NCBI GenBank assembly: GCA_022836915.1
Contig: CP094668.1
Coordinates: 4,836,001 to 4,900,000 of the forward strand
From: Paenibacillus sp. OVF10
GTDB lineage: Bacteria; Bacillota; Bacilli; Paenibacillales; Paenibacillaceae
Direction: 5' to 3'
DNA length: 64,000 bases
Shown here: piece after piece, positions 26,097-36,089 of the stretch
How the letters are laid out: the number at the start of each line of letters is the position of its first letter
Numbering within the stretch: position 1 is the first letter of the stretch
Program-made: the position numbers and the translations under genes
The notes under the pieces: generated by a model
What the model was told of the DNA's origin: nothing
Seen by the model: only the letters and a program-made list of their open reading frames with translations
The model's database searches: none

Positions 26097-26906
26097 CCTG
26101 GCATTTCGGACAGAAGAACGCCTTCTTGCCCGTAATTTCCACTCGTTCAATTGTTCCCCGCAGCGCGGACAAGTCTCGCCTTCCCGATCGTACACTCGAC
26201 ATTGCTCGTCAAAACTTCCTGTCTTCGTATCGCCTTGCATCAGTGGCATTTCCATATAACCACCCTCAGAAGCCGCTTCACGCAACACGGACTGCATCGA
26301 ATGGAACAAGCGCTCCGTCAGCTCAGGTGAAGTCGCGATGTTCTGCGTTTTGGAGCTTGGTCTCAGACCAGCAGCAAAAGCAATCTCATCCGAATAACAG
26401 TTGCCAATCCCTGCAATGATATGCTGGTTTACCAACGTTGTCTTAAGTGTACCCCGACGACCTTTCAACAGAGAAGCAAAACGTTCCACGTTCATCCGTC
26501 GATCCAATGGTTCAGGTCCAAGATCAGACATCGCCTCTTCGGTTTCTTTCGAAGTAAGCAGATGTAAATAACCCAAGCGCAGTCCAATAAAGAATAAAAT
26601 GTGATCGCCAAACTGGATTTCCACTTGTGTGGAACGATCAGGGCGTTCCTCTTCCGTGCCCCAGAAAATCATACCGCCCAACATGAGATGCAGCACCAGA
26701 CGTTTGCCATTAGCCAAGTGGAAAATCAGATGCTTCGCTCGGCGCTCAACAAATATGATGCGATTACCTGTAAGTTCATTGATGAACAGATCAGGCTCCG
26801 TATTTATCGTTTTATCGCGGTTAATTACAACACCTGTAATCAGTAGATCAAGTATTTTCTCGGACAGCAAGGTCCGGTAATTTTCCATTTCCGGTAGTTC
26901 CGGCAT
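26086..26906 (-). CDS. Formamidopyrimidine-DNA glycosylase family protein (Fpg/Nei; frame break)
   Basis: Bifunctional DNA glycosylase/AP lyase family. It starts MPELPEME, giving the catalytic Pro2-Glu3 after Met removal, has the conserved Lys in RRAKHLIF, and GIGNCYSDEI for the H2TH motif. The C-terminal zinc finger is restored by one base in the C4 run 26156-26159: CPRCG, then IERVEITGKKAFFCPKCQ and a stop at 26086, for about 273 residues, normal length. The usual Arg of the zinc-finger hairpin is Lys here (GKKAFFC). Overlaps nfo by 11 bases. Whether it prefers oxidised purines or pyrimidines is not decided. Confidence 0.85.
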
Positions 26907-26912
26907 CGTACA

Positions 26913-27722
26913 TTACCCCTTTTTGGAAGCTTGGTCTGTCTCTTGCGACAGCCACTCCATCAATTTATGCAAATCTTCAAACACATGATCAGGTCGAGCC
27001 TTGGCTGCTTGAATGTGTCCATCCATATTATCCCGTGTGGTCACACCGGTAAGTACCAACAGCGTCTCACACCCTGCTGCCACTCCAGCTGCAATATCGG
27101 TTCGCATATTATCTCCGATCACTGCCACTTCATCAGACGCCAGGTTTAGCCGGCTAATGGCCGACTTCATTATAACACTCGATGGCTTGCCAATAACGGT
27201 AGGATGAACTCCGGTTGCTGCTTCAATTGCTGCTCCAATAGTCCCCGCCCCAGGTGTCAGTCCATCATCGGAAGGAAGCTGCAGATCCGGGTTGGTCATG
27301 ATGAATTTTGATCCCGCATTAATCCACCTTAGCGCCTTGGTCAGTTTATGGTAGGAAAATTCACGATCAATCCCCTGTATCACGTAATCTGGTGCATCTT
27401 CCGTCAGCTGTAGTCCTGCTTTTTCAATGGCTTCCAGCAGTCCTGCTTCTCCAATACATGCCACTTTTGCACCAGGGGACTCTTCAGCAACATATTCAGC
27501 AGCCGCCACAGCAGAAGTACATACTTCAGACGCGTCGGCAGGTATGCCCATCCCGTTCAGATGATCTGCCACACCTTGTGGTGTACGGGAAGAATTATTT
27601 GTTACGAATAAATACGGCTTTCCTAGCTCTTGCAGTGTTCGAATAAGCTGATCGGCTCCTTCGATACGATGTCTGCCATGATAGAGCGTACCATCCAAGT
27701 CAATCAGATAGGCCTTAATCAC
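26913..27722 (-). CDS. HAD-superfamily phosphatase, NagD/YutF-like, GTG start
   Basis: Cytoplasmic HAD IIA phosphatase (substrates in the family: small phosphorylated metabolites, p-nitrophenyl phosphate in vitro). Motif I DLDGTLYHG near residue 9, motif II TNNSSR near 44, motif III Lys in IGKPSSV, motif IV GDNMRTDI. GTG 27722 is preferred because AAAGGAA is placed 9-10 bases upstream; a GTG at 27731 is too close. Length about 269 residues is typical. It precedes the glycosylase gene by 6 bases, so the two are probably co-transcribed. Confidence 0.85.
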   Translation of the reverse strand: MIKAYLIDLDGTLYHGRHRIEGADQLIRTLQELGKPYLFVTNNSSRTPQGVADHLNGMGIPADASEVCTSAVAAAEYVAEESPGAKVACIGEAGLLEAIEKAGLQLTEDAPDYVIQGIDREFSYHKLTKALRWINAGSKFIMTNPDLQLPSDDGLTPGAGTIGAAIEAATGVHPTVIGKPSSVIMKSAISRLNLASDEVAVIGDNMRTDIAAGVAAGCETLLVLTGVTTRDNMDGHIQAAKARPDHVFEDLHKLMEWLSQETDQASKKG

Positions 27723-27772
27723 ACACAGCACTTCCTTTCTTCATTCCATTAACATTTCATGTCCTTAATCAT

Positions 27773-27949
27773 TTACCTCGAACTTGACCGCGAACCTATG
27801 TATTCAGGAAAAAATAATGGCTTGCTGACATATGCACGCAACAAGTCGAACCGGATCGAACACCGACGGTTTAACTCGCGCGTCTTCTGTACAAGCTTGT
27901 CATTTCCTGCGCTTTCCCGGAAAATAATTTGAATCATTTCCCTCTTCAT
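27773..27949 (-). CDS. Small hypothetical protein
   Basis: 58-residue reading frame MKREMIQIIFRES ending GSRSSSR, basic and rich in Arg, no membrane segment or known motif. It sits in the 345-base gap between the HAD phosphatase and RNase Z genes on the same strand. The Shine-Dalgarno (AGGATGG) is weak, and the start could also be 9 bases upstream. Amino-acid composition is protein-like (SIRFDLLRAYVSKPLFFPEYIG), but support is only moderate. Confidence 0.4.
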   Translation of the reverse strand: MKREMIQIIFRESAGNDKLVQKTRELNRRCSIRFDLLRAYVSKPLFFPEYIGSRSSSR

Positions 27950-27983
27950 ATTGCCCATCCTACACGCTTTCTGACCAGATTGC

Positions 27984-28017
27984 AAAAGGGACCGCGGGAG
28001 TTCCTCTCCTCAGTCCC
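27984..28017 (-). terminator. Terminator after RNase Z gene
   Basis: Minus-strand hairpin GGGAC...GGAG / CTCC...GTCCC (28017-27988) followed by TTTT; it lies some 60 bases downstream of the rnz stop, which would make the small downstream frame separately transcribed. Confidence 0.5.
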
Positions 28018-28076
28018 GTGCAATTACCCGGATCTTTATATGACGTGTTTAGCCGTGCACTGGTTCGCAATCAGGG

Positions 28077-29015
28077 TTAAGATTCTTGCTTGCGATGCAC
28101 GACAGGAATAAGCTGGTGTTCGTTTGCAAGTCTGGTATTCGGGAATACGGACTGCGCCTCTTCCAAAAGTGGCTGAAGTTGATCCTCATCCTTATAGCGT
28201 GAACTGAAGTGAGTCATGATTAGTTGCCCTACATTGGCTGCTCTAGCCGCTTCTGCCGCTTGTTTAGAAGTACTATGATAGTACTCATGCGCTGTATCGG
28301 CCAGATCATGCATGAATGTAGCTTCATGCACAAGTACATCTGCATTGATGGAAAGTGGCTGTACGTTGTCACATGGACGTGTATCACCTAATATGGTGAT
28401 CACCATGCCTCGTTTTGGCGCTCCCAATACATCTTCTGGACGAAGCGAATCACCGTTATCCAGCGTAATGGTTTCTCCACGTTTCAGCCGGCCGAACAAT
28501 GGGCCTGGTTTCAAACCGTATTCCGCCAGTTTGGCTGGGTCCAGGCTTCCTGGACGATCTTTTTCCGTAATCCGGTATCCATAGCTGTCAATCCGATGCT
28601 CAAGCAAAGCAGCTTCCACGATAAAACTGTCATCCTCGAACAGGACGCCGCCCGTATGTTCCACGATATTCAAATCATAGTTCACCCGGGATTGGCTAAG
28701 CTCCATTGTTGTACTGATCATTCGTTCCGTACCTGGCGGACCATATACGGTTAATGGTGTGGTGCCACCTTGATAGGCTCTGCTCGAAAGCAGTCCTGGA
28801 AGTCCAAATACATGATCACCATGCAGGTGAGTAATGAATATTTTCTCCAATTTGCTCAGTTTAAGCGGAGAACTTAAAATCTGGTGCTGCGTTCCTTCCC
28901 CGCAGTCAAACAACCACAAAGCTCTGCGCTCATCCAACATGCGTAGCCCAATGGAAGTTACATTCCGTTGAAGCGTAGGTACACCAGCATTAGTTCCCAG
29001 GAAATATAGTTCCAT
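28077..29015 (-). CDS. rnz: Ribonuclease Z
   Basis: Metallo-beta-lactamase-fold endonuclease that removes 3' trailers from tRNA precursors lacking encoded CCA. The 312-residue product begins MELYFLGTNAGVPTLQRN and contains the zinc motif HLHGDHVFGLPG near residue 64, plus VLGAPKRG, LGDTRPCDN and HEATF, and the C-terminal MTHFSSRY. ATG 29015 follows AGAGGTG; an in-frame ATG at 29060 falls in the metH terminator region and is not used. Length and motifs are typical. Confidence 0.93.
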   Translation of the reverse strand: MELYFLGTNAGVPTLQRNVTSIGLRMLDERRALWLFDCGEGTQHQILSSPLKLSKLEKIFITHLHGDHVFGLPGLLSSRAYQGGTTPLTVYGPPGTERMISTTMELSQSRVNYDLNIVEHTGGVLFEDDSFIVEAALLEHRIDSYGYRITEKDRPGSLDPAKLAEYGLKPGPLFGRLKRGETITLDNGDSLRPEDVLGAPKRGMVITILGDTRPCDNVQPLSINADVLVHEATFMHDLADTAHEYYHSTSKQAAEAARAANVGQLIMTHFSSRYKDEDQLQPLLEEAQSVFPNTRLANEHQLIPVVHRKQES

Positions 29016-29044
29016 TCTGGATCGCACCTCTTTCTGTTGCCAGC

Positions 29045-29070
29045 AAAAAACCTCCGACATTGCGGAGGGC
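29045..29070 (-). terminator. Terminator of metH
   Basis: CCTCCG (29068-29063) pairs with CGGAGG (29056-29051), followed by six T's on the minus strand, 22 bases after the metH stop. Confidence 0.85.
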
Positions 29071-29091
29071 TTTGCCTGACACTCTACTGAT

Positions 29092-32000
29092 TTATGCCTT
29101 TTCTACGTTAAAATACTTGGCTTGCGGATGGCTGAACACCATCGCTGATACAGATGCTTCAGGTTCCATCATGAAACCTTCCGTCAATTCCACACCGATA
29201 TCCTCAGGCTGCAGCAACTTGAACAACGGCCCTTGATCTTCCAGATCCGGACAAGCCGGATATCCAAAGGATACCCTGATTCCCTGATAACGTGCCCCAT
29301 GACGTTGCTTCATGGTCATCTGAGCAGAATCAGGGAATCCCCAGATATCTCTCATCATATGATGCACACGCTCAGCTAATCCCTCTGCTACTTCAAGCGC
29401 TACGGATTGCAGAGCATGCGAGCGAAGGTAATCCCCTTGATCTTTCCACGCAGTGGATAGTTCACGCACGCCGTGTCCGGCAGTAACAACCATAAAACCA
29501 ACGTAATCCATTTGACCGGATTCAACAGGTTTCAGGAAGTCGGACAGGCACAGGAACGGCTCGACTTTTTGACGTGGGAACGTAAAGGTATGCAAGATAT
29601 TGCTGGTGTCCTTTGGATCATAGATGATGATGCTGTTACCACTGGACTGAGCAGGGAAGAAACGATACATGGCATGCGCCTGAATAATCCCGTCACGCAC
29701 AGCCTCTTGCATAATATCATCCACGACTGCTTTCAGGTCGGTAGCCTTCTTATCACCTGAAGCAAGCAGTTGTTCTACTGAACCGCGCAACCCCAGATGA
29801 TGTCCAAGCAACATCTGCATGTTCACGTATGGCAGGATATGTGATAAAGGATAGTTACGCATCGTATGCCGCTCCAGATCAGGCGGGACAAGAACCGGAT
29901 TATCTACAGCAATATCCGAACGTTCTACCCGGGTAAGCTCTGGAAGAGCCTGAACAGCTACAGCACCTGAAGCATCAGCTTCTTTTTCAGCTTCCATCTC
30001 CAGTTGCATCACTTCACGTGTAACGGGATTCATCAATTTATTCGCCAGATCCAGACCGTCCATCGCGTCTTTCGCATATACAACCATTCCATTATATTCA
30101 GGACGGATACGATTTTTGGTGAATTTACGTGTTAGCGCCGCGCCGCCAACCATAATAGGCACATCAATACCTGCTGTTCGCAAATCCTGAGCGGTAAGAA
30201 TCATCTGTTGCGCTGATTTTACCAATAGACCCGAGAGGCCGATCGCATCGACTTTTTCTTCTCGGTATGCCTCAATGATACGTTCTGGTGGTACTTTTAT
30301 ACCCAAATTAATGATCCGGTAACCGTTATTGGACAGGATGATCTCAACCAGATTCTTCCCGATGTCATGCACATCGCCCTTGACCGTGGCCAGAATGATC
30401 TTGCCTTTAACCGAAGTTTCGTTCTTCTCCATAAATTGCTCCAAATATGCTACAGAAGCCTTCATAACCTCTGCACTCTGCAACACCTCAGCTACAATCA
30501 ACTCATTGTTGTTAAAGAGACGACCTACTTCCTCCATCCCCCGCATCAGTGGACCGTTAATCACTTGAAGTGCTGTGTATTTGGCAAGTGCCAGTTCGAG
30601 ATCTGGCAGCAATCCTTCTTTACTTCCTTCTACCACATATGAAGCAAGACGCTCTTCTAATGAAAGGTTCGAGATTTTTTCCTTCTTCTCAACCTTCTTG
30701 TTACGGAACGCCGCTACGAACGCCGCCAAAGTGTCATCATTCGTGTTATATAGAAGCTCTTCCGAGAGCCTGCGTTCTTCTTCTGGAATGGACGCATAAC
30801 GCTCCAGTTTCTCTGTGTTCACGATCGCATAGTCAAGACCTGCTTTGGTACATTCATATAAGAATACTGAGTTCAGCACCTCACGGCCCGCTTCAGGCAG
30901 TCCAAATGAAATGTTACTGATCCCGAGGATCGTATGACATTCAGGCATCGCTTCCTTAATCACTCTTATACCTTCAATGGTTTCTTTGGCTGAACCGATG
31001 TACTGTTCATCTCCCGTACCTACCGGGAACACTAACGTATCAAAAATCAGGTCTTCTGGTTTGAGTCCATATTTGTTCACCAGCAAATCGTAAGAGCGCT
31101 TGGCTACGTCAAGCTTGTCTTCCCGACTAATCGCCTGACCCCGTTCGTCAATCGTTCCGACAACAACCGCACCACCATATTTATGAAGCAACGGCGTAAT
31201 CAGCTCAAATTTCTCTTCGCCATCCTCAAGGTTAATGGAGTTAATTATCGCTTTACCTTGTGAGTACTGAAGGGCCAGATCAATTACTGAAGCATCCGTC
31301 GTATCAATCATGAGAGGAACCTTAACTTTTTCACAACCAGTTCAAGGAACTTCACCATGTCTTCAGACTCTTCACGGTCCGGATCTTGTACACACACGTC
31401 AACAATGTGCGCTCCATTTTTCACTTGAGCACGAGCAATTTCCGAAGCTTCTTCATATTTGCCTTCTACAATGAGTCGTTTGAATTTCCGTGATCCCAGC
31501 ACGTTCGTACGCTCACCAACCATGTATGGACGATTGTCCTGTTCAATGTAGATTGGTTCTATACCAGACAATGCCGGTGGATGTGTTCCGTTCATTTCTC
31601 TTGGGGGTACTGGGCAAGTGTATCGCGCATCGCCCGAATATGTGCAGGGGTTGTCCCGCAACATCCACCAGCAATATTCAACCAGCCCTGTTCGGCAAAA
31701 GCACCAATCTTCTGAGCAAGCGAGTCTGGTGACTCATGGTAATTACCGTTCTCATCCGGAAGACCCGCGTTCGGGTAACAACTAACGGCAACCGATGCCA
31801 TTCCAGAAAGCGAGCGAATGTGATCACGCATGAACTCAGGACCCGTAGCACAGTTTAGTCCTACCGAAATTGGGTTAAGGTGTTCTAAGGATATATAAAA
31901 GGATTCGATGTTCTGACCCGCAAGGGTCGTACCCATCGGTTCTATCGTTCCTGATATCATCAGGGGCAGTGTAACGCCACTCTGTTCGAAGGCCTGCTGA

Positions 32001-32529
32001 ATTCCAATGCTGCCTGCTTTTACATTGAGGGTATCCTGTGAGGTTTCGAGTAGTAGCGCATCAACGCCTCCCTCTATTAAAGCAAGCGCTTGCTCCAAAT
32101 AACTGTCGATAAGTTCCTGGAACGTTACTCCCCAGTTACAGACAGTGTTTTGGTTGTTGGTCCCATCGCACCTACCACATAACGTGGAGATTCAGGTGTG
32201 GAGAAACGATCAACCGCAGCTTTCGCAATTCTGGCTGCTTCCAGGTTGATCTCACGTGCCCGATCCTGAATATCGTATTCAGCAAGCACGACGGATGTGG
32301 CACCAAATGTATTGGTTTCAATTAAATCAGCGCCAGCCTCCAGATATTCTTCATGAATGCGCTGGATCAGCTCTGGACGAGTAAGCACTAACATTTCATT
32401 ACATCCATCCAAATCTTCGCCGCCAAAATCTTCGCCAGTCAGATCAACTTGTTGAATCATGGTCCCCATTGCACCGTCGAGGATTAATATTCGTTGTTTT
32501 AATGCATCGTGTAGACTAATCTTATCCAA
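29092..32529 (-). CDS. metH: Cobalamin-dependent methionine synthase (three frame breaks)
   Basis: Transfers a methyl group from methyltetrahydrofolate to homocysteine via cobalamin. The repaired product is about 1146 residues: homocysteine domain from the N-terminus (LDGAMGTMIQ; zinc Cys in GGCCGTTP), pterin domain (VGERTNVLGSRKF), cobalamin domain with DVHDIGKN (DxHxxG), and reactivation domain (RVSFGYPACPDLEDQ). Breaks are at C4 32130-32133, G5 31603-31607 and T5 31327-31331; one extra base at each restores TGGVTFQEL, QYPPREMNG and VVKKVKVPLM. The TTG at 32529 has GGGGGTG at good spacing; GTG 32538 is the alternative. Divergent from the acireductone dioxygenase gene. Confidence 0.92.
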
Positions 32530-32646
32530 TATCTTCACCCCCGCAAAACGTTAAATCTTAGTTTAACAGAAACTAACTTAATGTGAAAGATCGGGTTTGG
32601 TCCCGAAAGATGGCGGGTTTGCACGAATATGAACGGAATTTGAGAA

Positions 32647-32675
32647 TCGACAAAAACAAAGCAATCCGATATAAT
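32647..32675 (+). promoter_or_regulatory. Promoter of the acireductone dioxygenase gene
   Basis: TCGACA (32647-32652), a 17-base spacer and a perfect TATAAT (32670-32675), 33 bases upstream of the start codon. No SAM or T-box riboswitch was recognised between the divergent genes (170 bases). Confidence 0.7.
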
Positions 32676-32708
32676 TCAATTAAACCAAGTGGAAAAGAGG
32701 GAAAGAAC

Positions 32709-33254
32709 ATGGCTGAAATTGTTATCCGAAATACGAACGAACGCATCACTGGTGACGAAAATGTTCGAAATTTCTTGAACAAATACGAAGTATTATATGA
32801 GAAGTGGGACGCATCCAAACTGAACACTGATCTGCAAAATAACTTTGGATTAACTGATGAACAGAAAACTGAGGTTTTGGAAACTTACGATTATGAAATC
32901 AGAGATTTGGCTGCACGTCGCGGATACCAGATCTGGGATGTCATCACGCTGTCCGAACAAACACCAGATATCGAAGAAAAGCTGGCCAAGTTCGAAGAGA
33001 TCCACACCCACGCTGAAGATGAGATTCGTGCAATTGTCGCTGGTAAAGGAATCTTTGTTATCAAAGCTACAGACGATGTAGGCTACTTTAATGTAGAATT
33101 GTCTCCAGGAGACGTTATCTCTGTACCTGAGAATACACCGCACTTCTTCACTTTAATGGAGAATAAACAAATTATTGCTGTACGTCTGTTCATCGAAAAA
33201 GATGGCTGGATTGCAGATCCATACCCTGATCCTACTTTTATCAAACAAGCCTAA
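32709..33254 (+). CDS. mtnD: Acireductone dioxygenase (cupin)
   Basis: Cupin metalloenzyme of the methionine salvage pathway that oxidises acireductone to the keto acid precursor of methionine and formate. The 181-residue product has metal ligands His99, His101, Glu105 (EIHTHAEDE) and His145 (NTPHFF), and the DPYPDP C-terminal region. ATG 32709 follows AGAGGGAAAG; the frame is open for 42 codons upstream, across the promoter, and that part is not coding. Single gene, divergent from metH, which joins methionine synthesis and salvage. Confidence 0.9.
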   Translation: MAEIVIRNTNERITGDENVRNFLNKYEVLYEKWDASKLNTDLQNNFGLTDEQKTEVLETYDYEIRDLAARRGYQIWDVITLSEQTPDIEEKLAKFEEIHTHAEDEIRAIVAGKGIFVIKATDDVGYFNVELSPGDVISVPENTPHFFTLMENKQIIAVRLFIEKDGWIADPYPDPTFIKQA

Positions 33255-33281
33255 CACTCTCGTGTTACAACTTGCTTAACC

Positions 33282-33311
33282 AAAACCCCTGTTCAATTGA
33301 ACAGGGGTTTT
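33282..33311. terminator. Bidirectional terminator between mtnD and the GntR gene
   Basis: Perfect 30-base palindrome: AAAACCCCTGTTCAA (33282-33296) with its complement (33297-33311), T-run on one side and A-run on the other; genes on both sides converge here. Confidence 0.85.
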
Positions 33312-33350
33312 CGCATATGCATATGGAGAGTATTATACAACATCGTTGCA

Positions 33351-34025
33351 TTATATAAAATAATGCGGGTATTTCGCCTTAATCGATTCCTGTTCAATAA
33401 CAACTAGTCTAAGATGAGCTTCCATCACCTGAACAGCTTGCTCAGTCTGCCGCTCTGTGATAAGCCGATAAATCTCTTTGTGTTGGGAAATAATGACCTC
33501 CAGGTTGGAGTCCTCCGCTAGACGTAATAAACGCAACCGATTAAACGGAATATTCAGTTGTTGCAACATTTTCCATGTTCTCAGCTTACCCGTGCCCTGG
33601 AACAAAATCTGATGAAACTCTTCATCCAGTTCAAAAAGCCGATAGAAATTGTTTTTTCCTATACAGACTTCCTGCATTGCAATGTTGGTTTCAAGTCGAA
33701 ATCTGAACTCTTCAGGAAAAGAAACACAAGCCAAAGTCACGATTTCCTTCTCCATCTTCTCCCGCATAAACCTGCCTTCTTCCACATGCTCCAGATTAAT
33801 ATGAGAGACGATCGTTCCACTCTGGGGAATAATGTCCAGCAGTTCTTCTTCAGCAAGCTTCATGAATGCTTCTCGCACGGGTGTTCTGCTCACCTGCAGT
33901 TCATCTGCAATCTCTTTCTCTGAAATCTTGGTACCCGGCTTAAGTTCCAGATGAAGAATTCGTTCTTTTAACAGGTTATATGAATATGCCCGGGTCGAGC
34001 CTCTAATTTTTTGATTAAGTGACAT
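33351..34025 (-). CDS. GntR-family regulator (FadR/FCD type)
   Basis: DNA-binding transcription factor: N-terminal winged helix (residues about 14-75; ISEKEIADELQVSRTPVREAFMKLAEE) and a C-terminal all-helical FCD-type ligand domain containing the FHQILFQGTG helix. 224 residues, normal length. It lies downstream of the CUT1 sugar transporter genes on the same strand, so control of carbohydrate uptake or catabolism is likely but the ligand is unknown. Confidence 0.88.
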   Translation of the reverse strand: MSLNQKIRGSTRAYSYNLLKERILHLELKPGTKISEKEIADELQVSRTPVREAFMKLAEEELLDIIPQSGTIVSHINLEHVEEGRFMREKMEKEIVTLACVSFPEEFRFRLETNIAMQEVCIGKNNFYRLFELDEEFHQILFQGTGKLRTWKMLQQLNIPFNRLRLLRLAEDSNLEVIISQHKEIYRLITERQTEQAVQVMEAHLRLVVIEQESIKAKYPHYFI

Positions 34026-34070
34026 GCATAGACCTCTTTCTATCAGCCGTATTCATTCATCTTAGCACAA

Positions 34071-34106
34071 ATTACCGTTCCACTTATATATCGGTGTGAA
34101 ACGGTA
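34071..34106 (-). terminator. Hairpin after the solute-binding protein gene
   Basis: ATTACCGTT...CAC and GTG...AACGGTAAT arms flank an A/T loop. The T-tail is poor, so it could be a weak terminator or an mRNA-stabilising end. Confidence 0.4.
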
Positions 34107-34127
34107 ATCTGGCCAACATCAACTATA

Positions 34128-35761
34128 TTATTGCTTGTTTTCTTTGTAGGCTTTGTACGTATCATTTGCCAGCTTCAGATAATTAGATAAACCTTGACTC
34201 TCCAGCTCTTTGGCAAATGTATCGAATTCAGACAAGTTCCGCTCACCCAAAATAAATTTAAGTGTATTTTGATCCGAATAGTCTTTCAGTGGTGTACTCA
34301 GAAGTGTCACCCGTTCACGGTCCTCTGAAGAGTAAGGAATCGGTGGTTCTGCCGGGATCACTTCCTTGGTATCCTTCATGTCTTGCTGGAATTTCAACTC
34401 TTCTTCACTAAACATCGATTGCAGCAGATCTGTGGTACCCCGTAGGCAAATACACCACCAGAGAATCCATAGTCAATACGCAAGTCTTTCGTTCCTTTCG
34501 GATTCAAGCCATTGTAGTTCACGTCTTCTACCAATTTACGTGTTCCGCCCTCTTTGGTAAATGTTTCGCCTTCAACGCCCCATTTGGCAAACTCTTGACC
34601 CTCATCGCTGTAGTATAACCAATCAATAAATTGCATAATAGCTTTGAAGTTTTCGCTTTTTTGAATTTTCCCGGAGATCATAACACCGTTTTCAAGTCTG
34701 GAGCCGGACATTAATTGCCCTTTTGGTCCACCAGGTACTGTAATCTTTGCAACTGAGTATTTACCTTCTCCCAGCGTTTTGTTCATATCATTTCGGTGCA
34801 GCACCACCGTTTGGGAATTACCATTAATCATGAATGATTTGCCGGATACAAATTTCTGTACAGCCTGATCATCATCCTGTGTAAAGCTCTCCTTATCGAG
34901 TAGCCCTTCGGATACCAACTTGTTAAAGTACGTTAGCAACTCTTTGTATTCTGGTGTTGTAGCCGTGTACACAAACTCATCCTGATCTTCCTTATACGTC
35001 AATCCGTTACCAAAACCCCATCCAGCCTTGGTACCAAAGCCAGTAGCAGCGATGTTCAACGTACTATTAAATTGGAATCGGTCCGAAAACGGAATGGAAT
35101 CCGGATAAATCTCTTTCAGTTTCTTCGCTGCATCATACAATTCGTCCCATGTGGTCGGGATGGCGATGTTATTTTCTTCAAAAACATCCGTTCTTACGAG
35201 TAGTGTGTAATCTGGCCATACTTCTTCATGCAGACCCGGGAGTACATAGTACTTTCCATCTTCCTGTCGAAGTCCTTCAAGTTCATCTTCTAGACCCCAT
35301 TTTTCCACTTTATCCTTGAAATTTGGCATCAAATCAATATAATCACTAATTGGCAAGATCGCACCGGATGATACAAATGCAGACTCTTCACCAGGGTACG
35401 TTTTCGGAATAACCAGTGGTGCATCACCAGAGCTAATCAACAGAGATCTCTTCTGAGGGTAATCACTCATGGGTACAATCGTTGGCTCAAGCGTAACACC
35501 CGTCAGTTCGGTAATTTTATTAAAAAGTAACCAGTCTTTTTTGTATGGATAACTAGGTTGATCACTATATAGTATGGAGAGATTAAATGGCTCAGTCGCC
35601 TTGAATGTATCCCCTACATTGTACGTCTCCATCGCTGCCTTGGTTTGAACTTCTGTGATGTCACCTCCAGCTCCGGTACCGCTGCTACATGCTGCCAGAA
35701 CAACGGTCATCATTGTTGCCAACACCATTTTACCAACAAACTTACGTGGCTTTTGATTCAT
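34128..35761 (-). CDS. Extracellular solute-binding lipoprotein, LplA-like (frame break)
   Basis: Substrate-binding component of a CUT1 carbohydrate ABC transporter, anchored to the outer face of the membrane. The N-terminus has a lipoprotein signal (KFVGKMVLATMMTVVLAAC, lipobox LAAC) then a Ser/Gly linker. The repaired length of about 544 residues fits LplA/YtcQ-type proteins. The frame breaks at C4 34438-34441; one base restores AYGGTTDLLQSMFSEEELKF and the correct C-terminus. It is downstream of both permeases, separated by 328 bases that hold an inverted-repeat element. The sugar is unknown; the Lpl subgroup takes up oligosaccharides. Confidence 0.88.
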
Positions 35762-35847
35762 TTAGGTTATCCCCCTGAATTTGGTTTAGGTTGACCTTGC
35801 CTTAAAACTTTTTAATCAATCTCTAAAAGTTAATCATGTGAATCTTT

Positions 35848-36079
35848 CTATATAAATTGAACTATTCATTTACATAAAACGGAGAGGACAGAAAAAACCT
35901 GAAAAAGCGAAGCGCTCGCCTTAAAGCTTTCTGAAAGAAAGCTTCATCGGAAGCATATGCTATCACCGGATTTTCCCTTTTAAAAAGGGAATCGAAAAAA
36001 TCTGGGGATAACAGCGATTGAAAGGTTATTCTGTCATCGGAGTGTTCCGTGTAAATCATCTTTAGTTCAATTTATATAG
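35848..36079. repeat. 232-bp element with 17-bp perfect terminal inverted repeats (MITE-like)
   Basis: CTATATAAATTGAACTA at 35848-35864 is exactly complementary to 36063-36079, and the similarity continues imperfectly inward for about 45 more bases (shared ATTTACA and GACAGAA-AACCT blocks). The interior adds smaller hairpins (AGCTTTCT/AGAAAGCT, CCCTTTT/AAAAGGG). It fills the gap between permease and binding-protein genes. A 65-codon frame spans it on the minus strand but has no Shine-Dalgarno and may be incidental. Nature (miniature transposon, dispersed repeat, or mRNA processing structure) is inference. Confidence 0.6.
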
Positions 36080-36089
36080 ATGCTGCGTA

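Noticed and set aside
25248..26906. A 552-residue fusion of an Fpg-type glycosylase with endonuclease IV
   Set aside because: Adding one base to the C4 run 26156-26159 restores the glycosylase zinc finger CPRCG...CPKCQ and its own stop at 26086, with a separate ATG for endonuclease IV at 26096. The fusion depends on a base-calling error of the type seen throughout the window.
29092..32538. metH, lexA, hflX, spoVK, PBP1A and others as pseudogenes
   Set aside because: All breaks are single-base losses in short runs, the flanking frames are fully conserved, and these are core genes; error is far more likely than simultaneous decay.
35862..36059. 65-codon frame inside the inverted-repeat element as a gene
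   Set aside because: No Shine-Dalgarno, composition follows the palindrome, and its limits coincide with the repeat ends. Kept only as part of the repeat entry.
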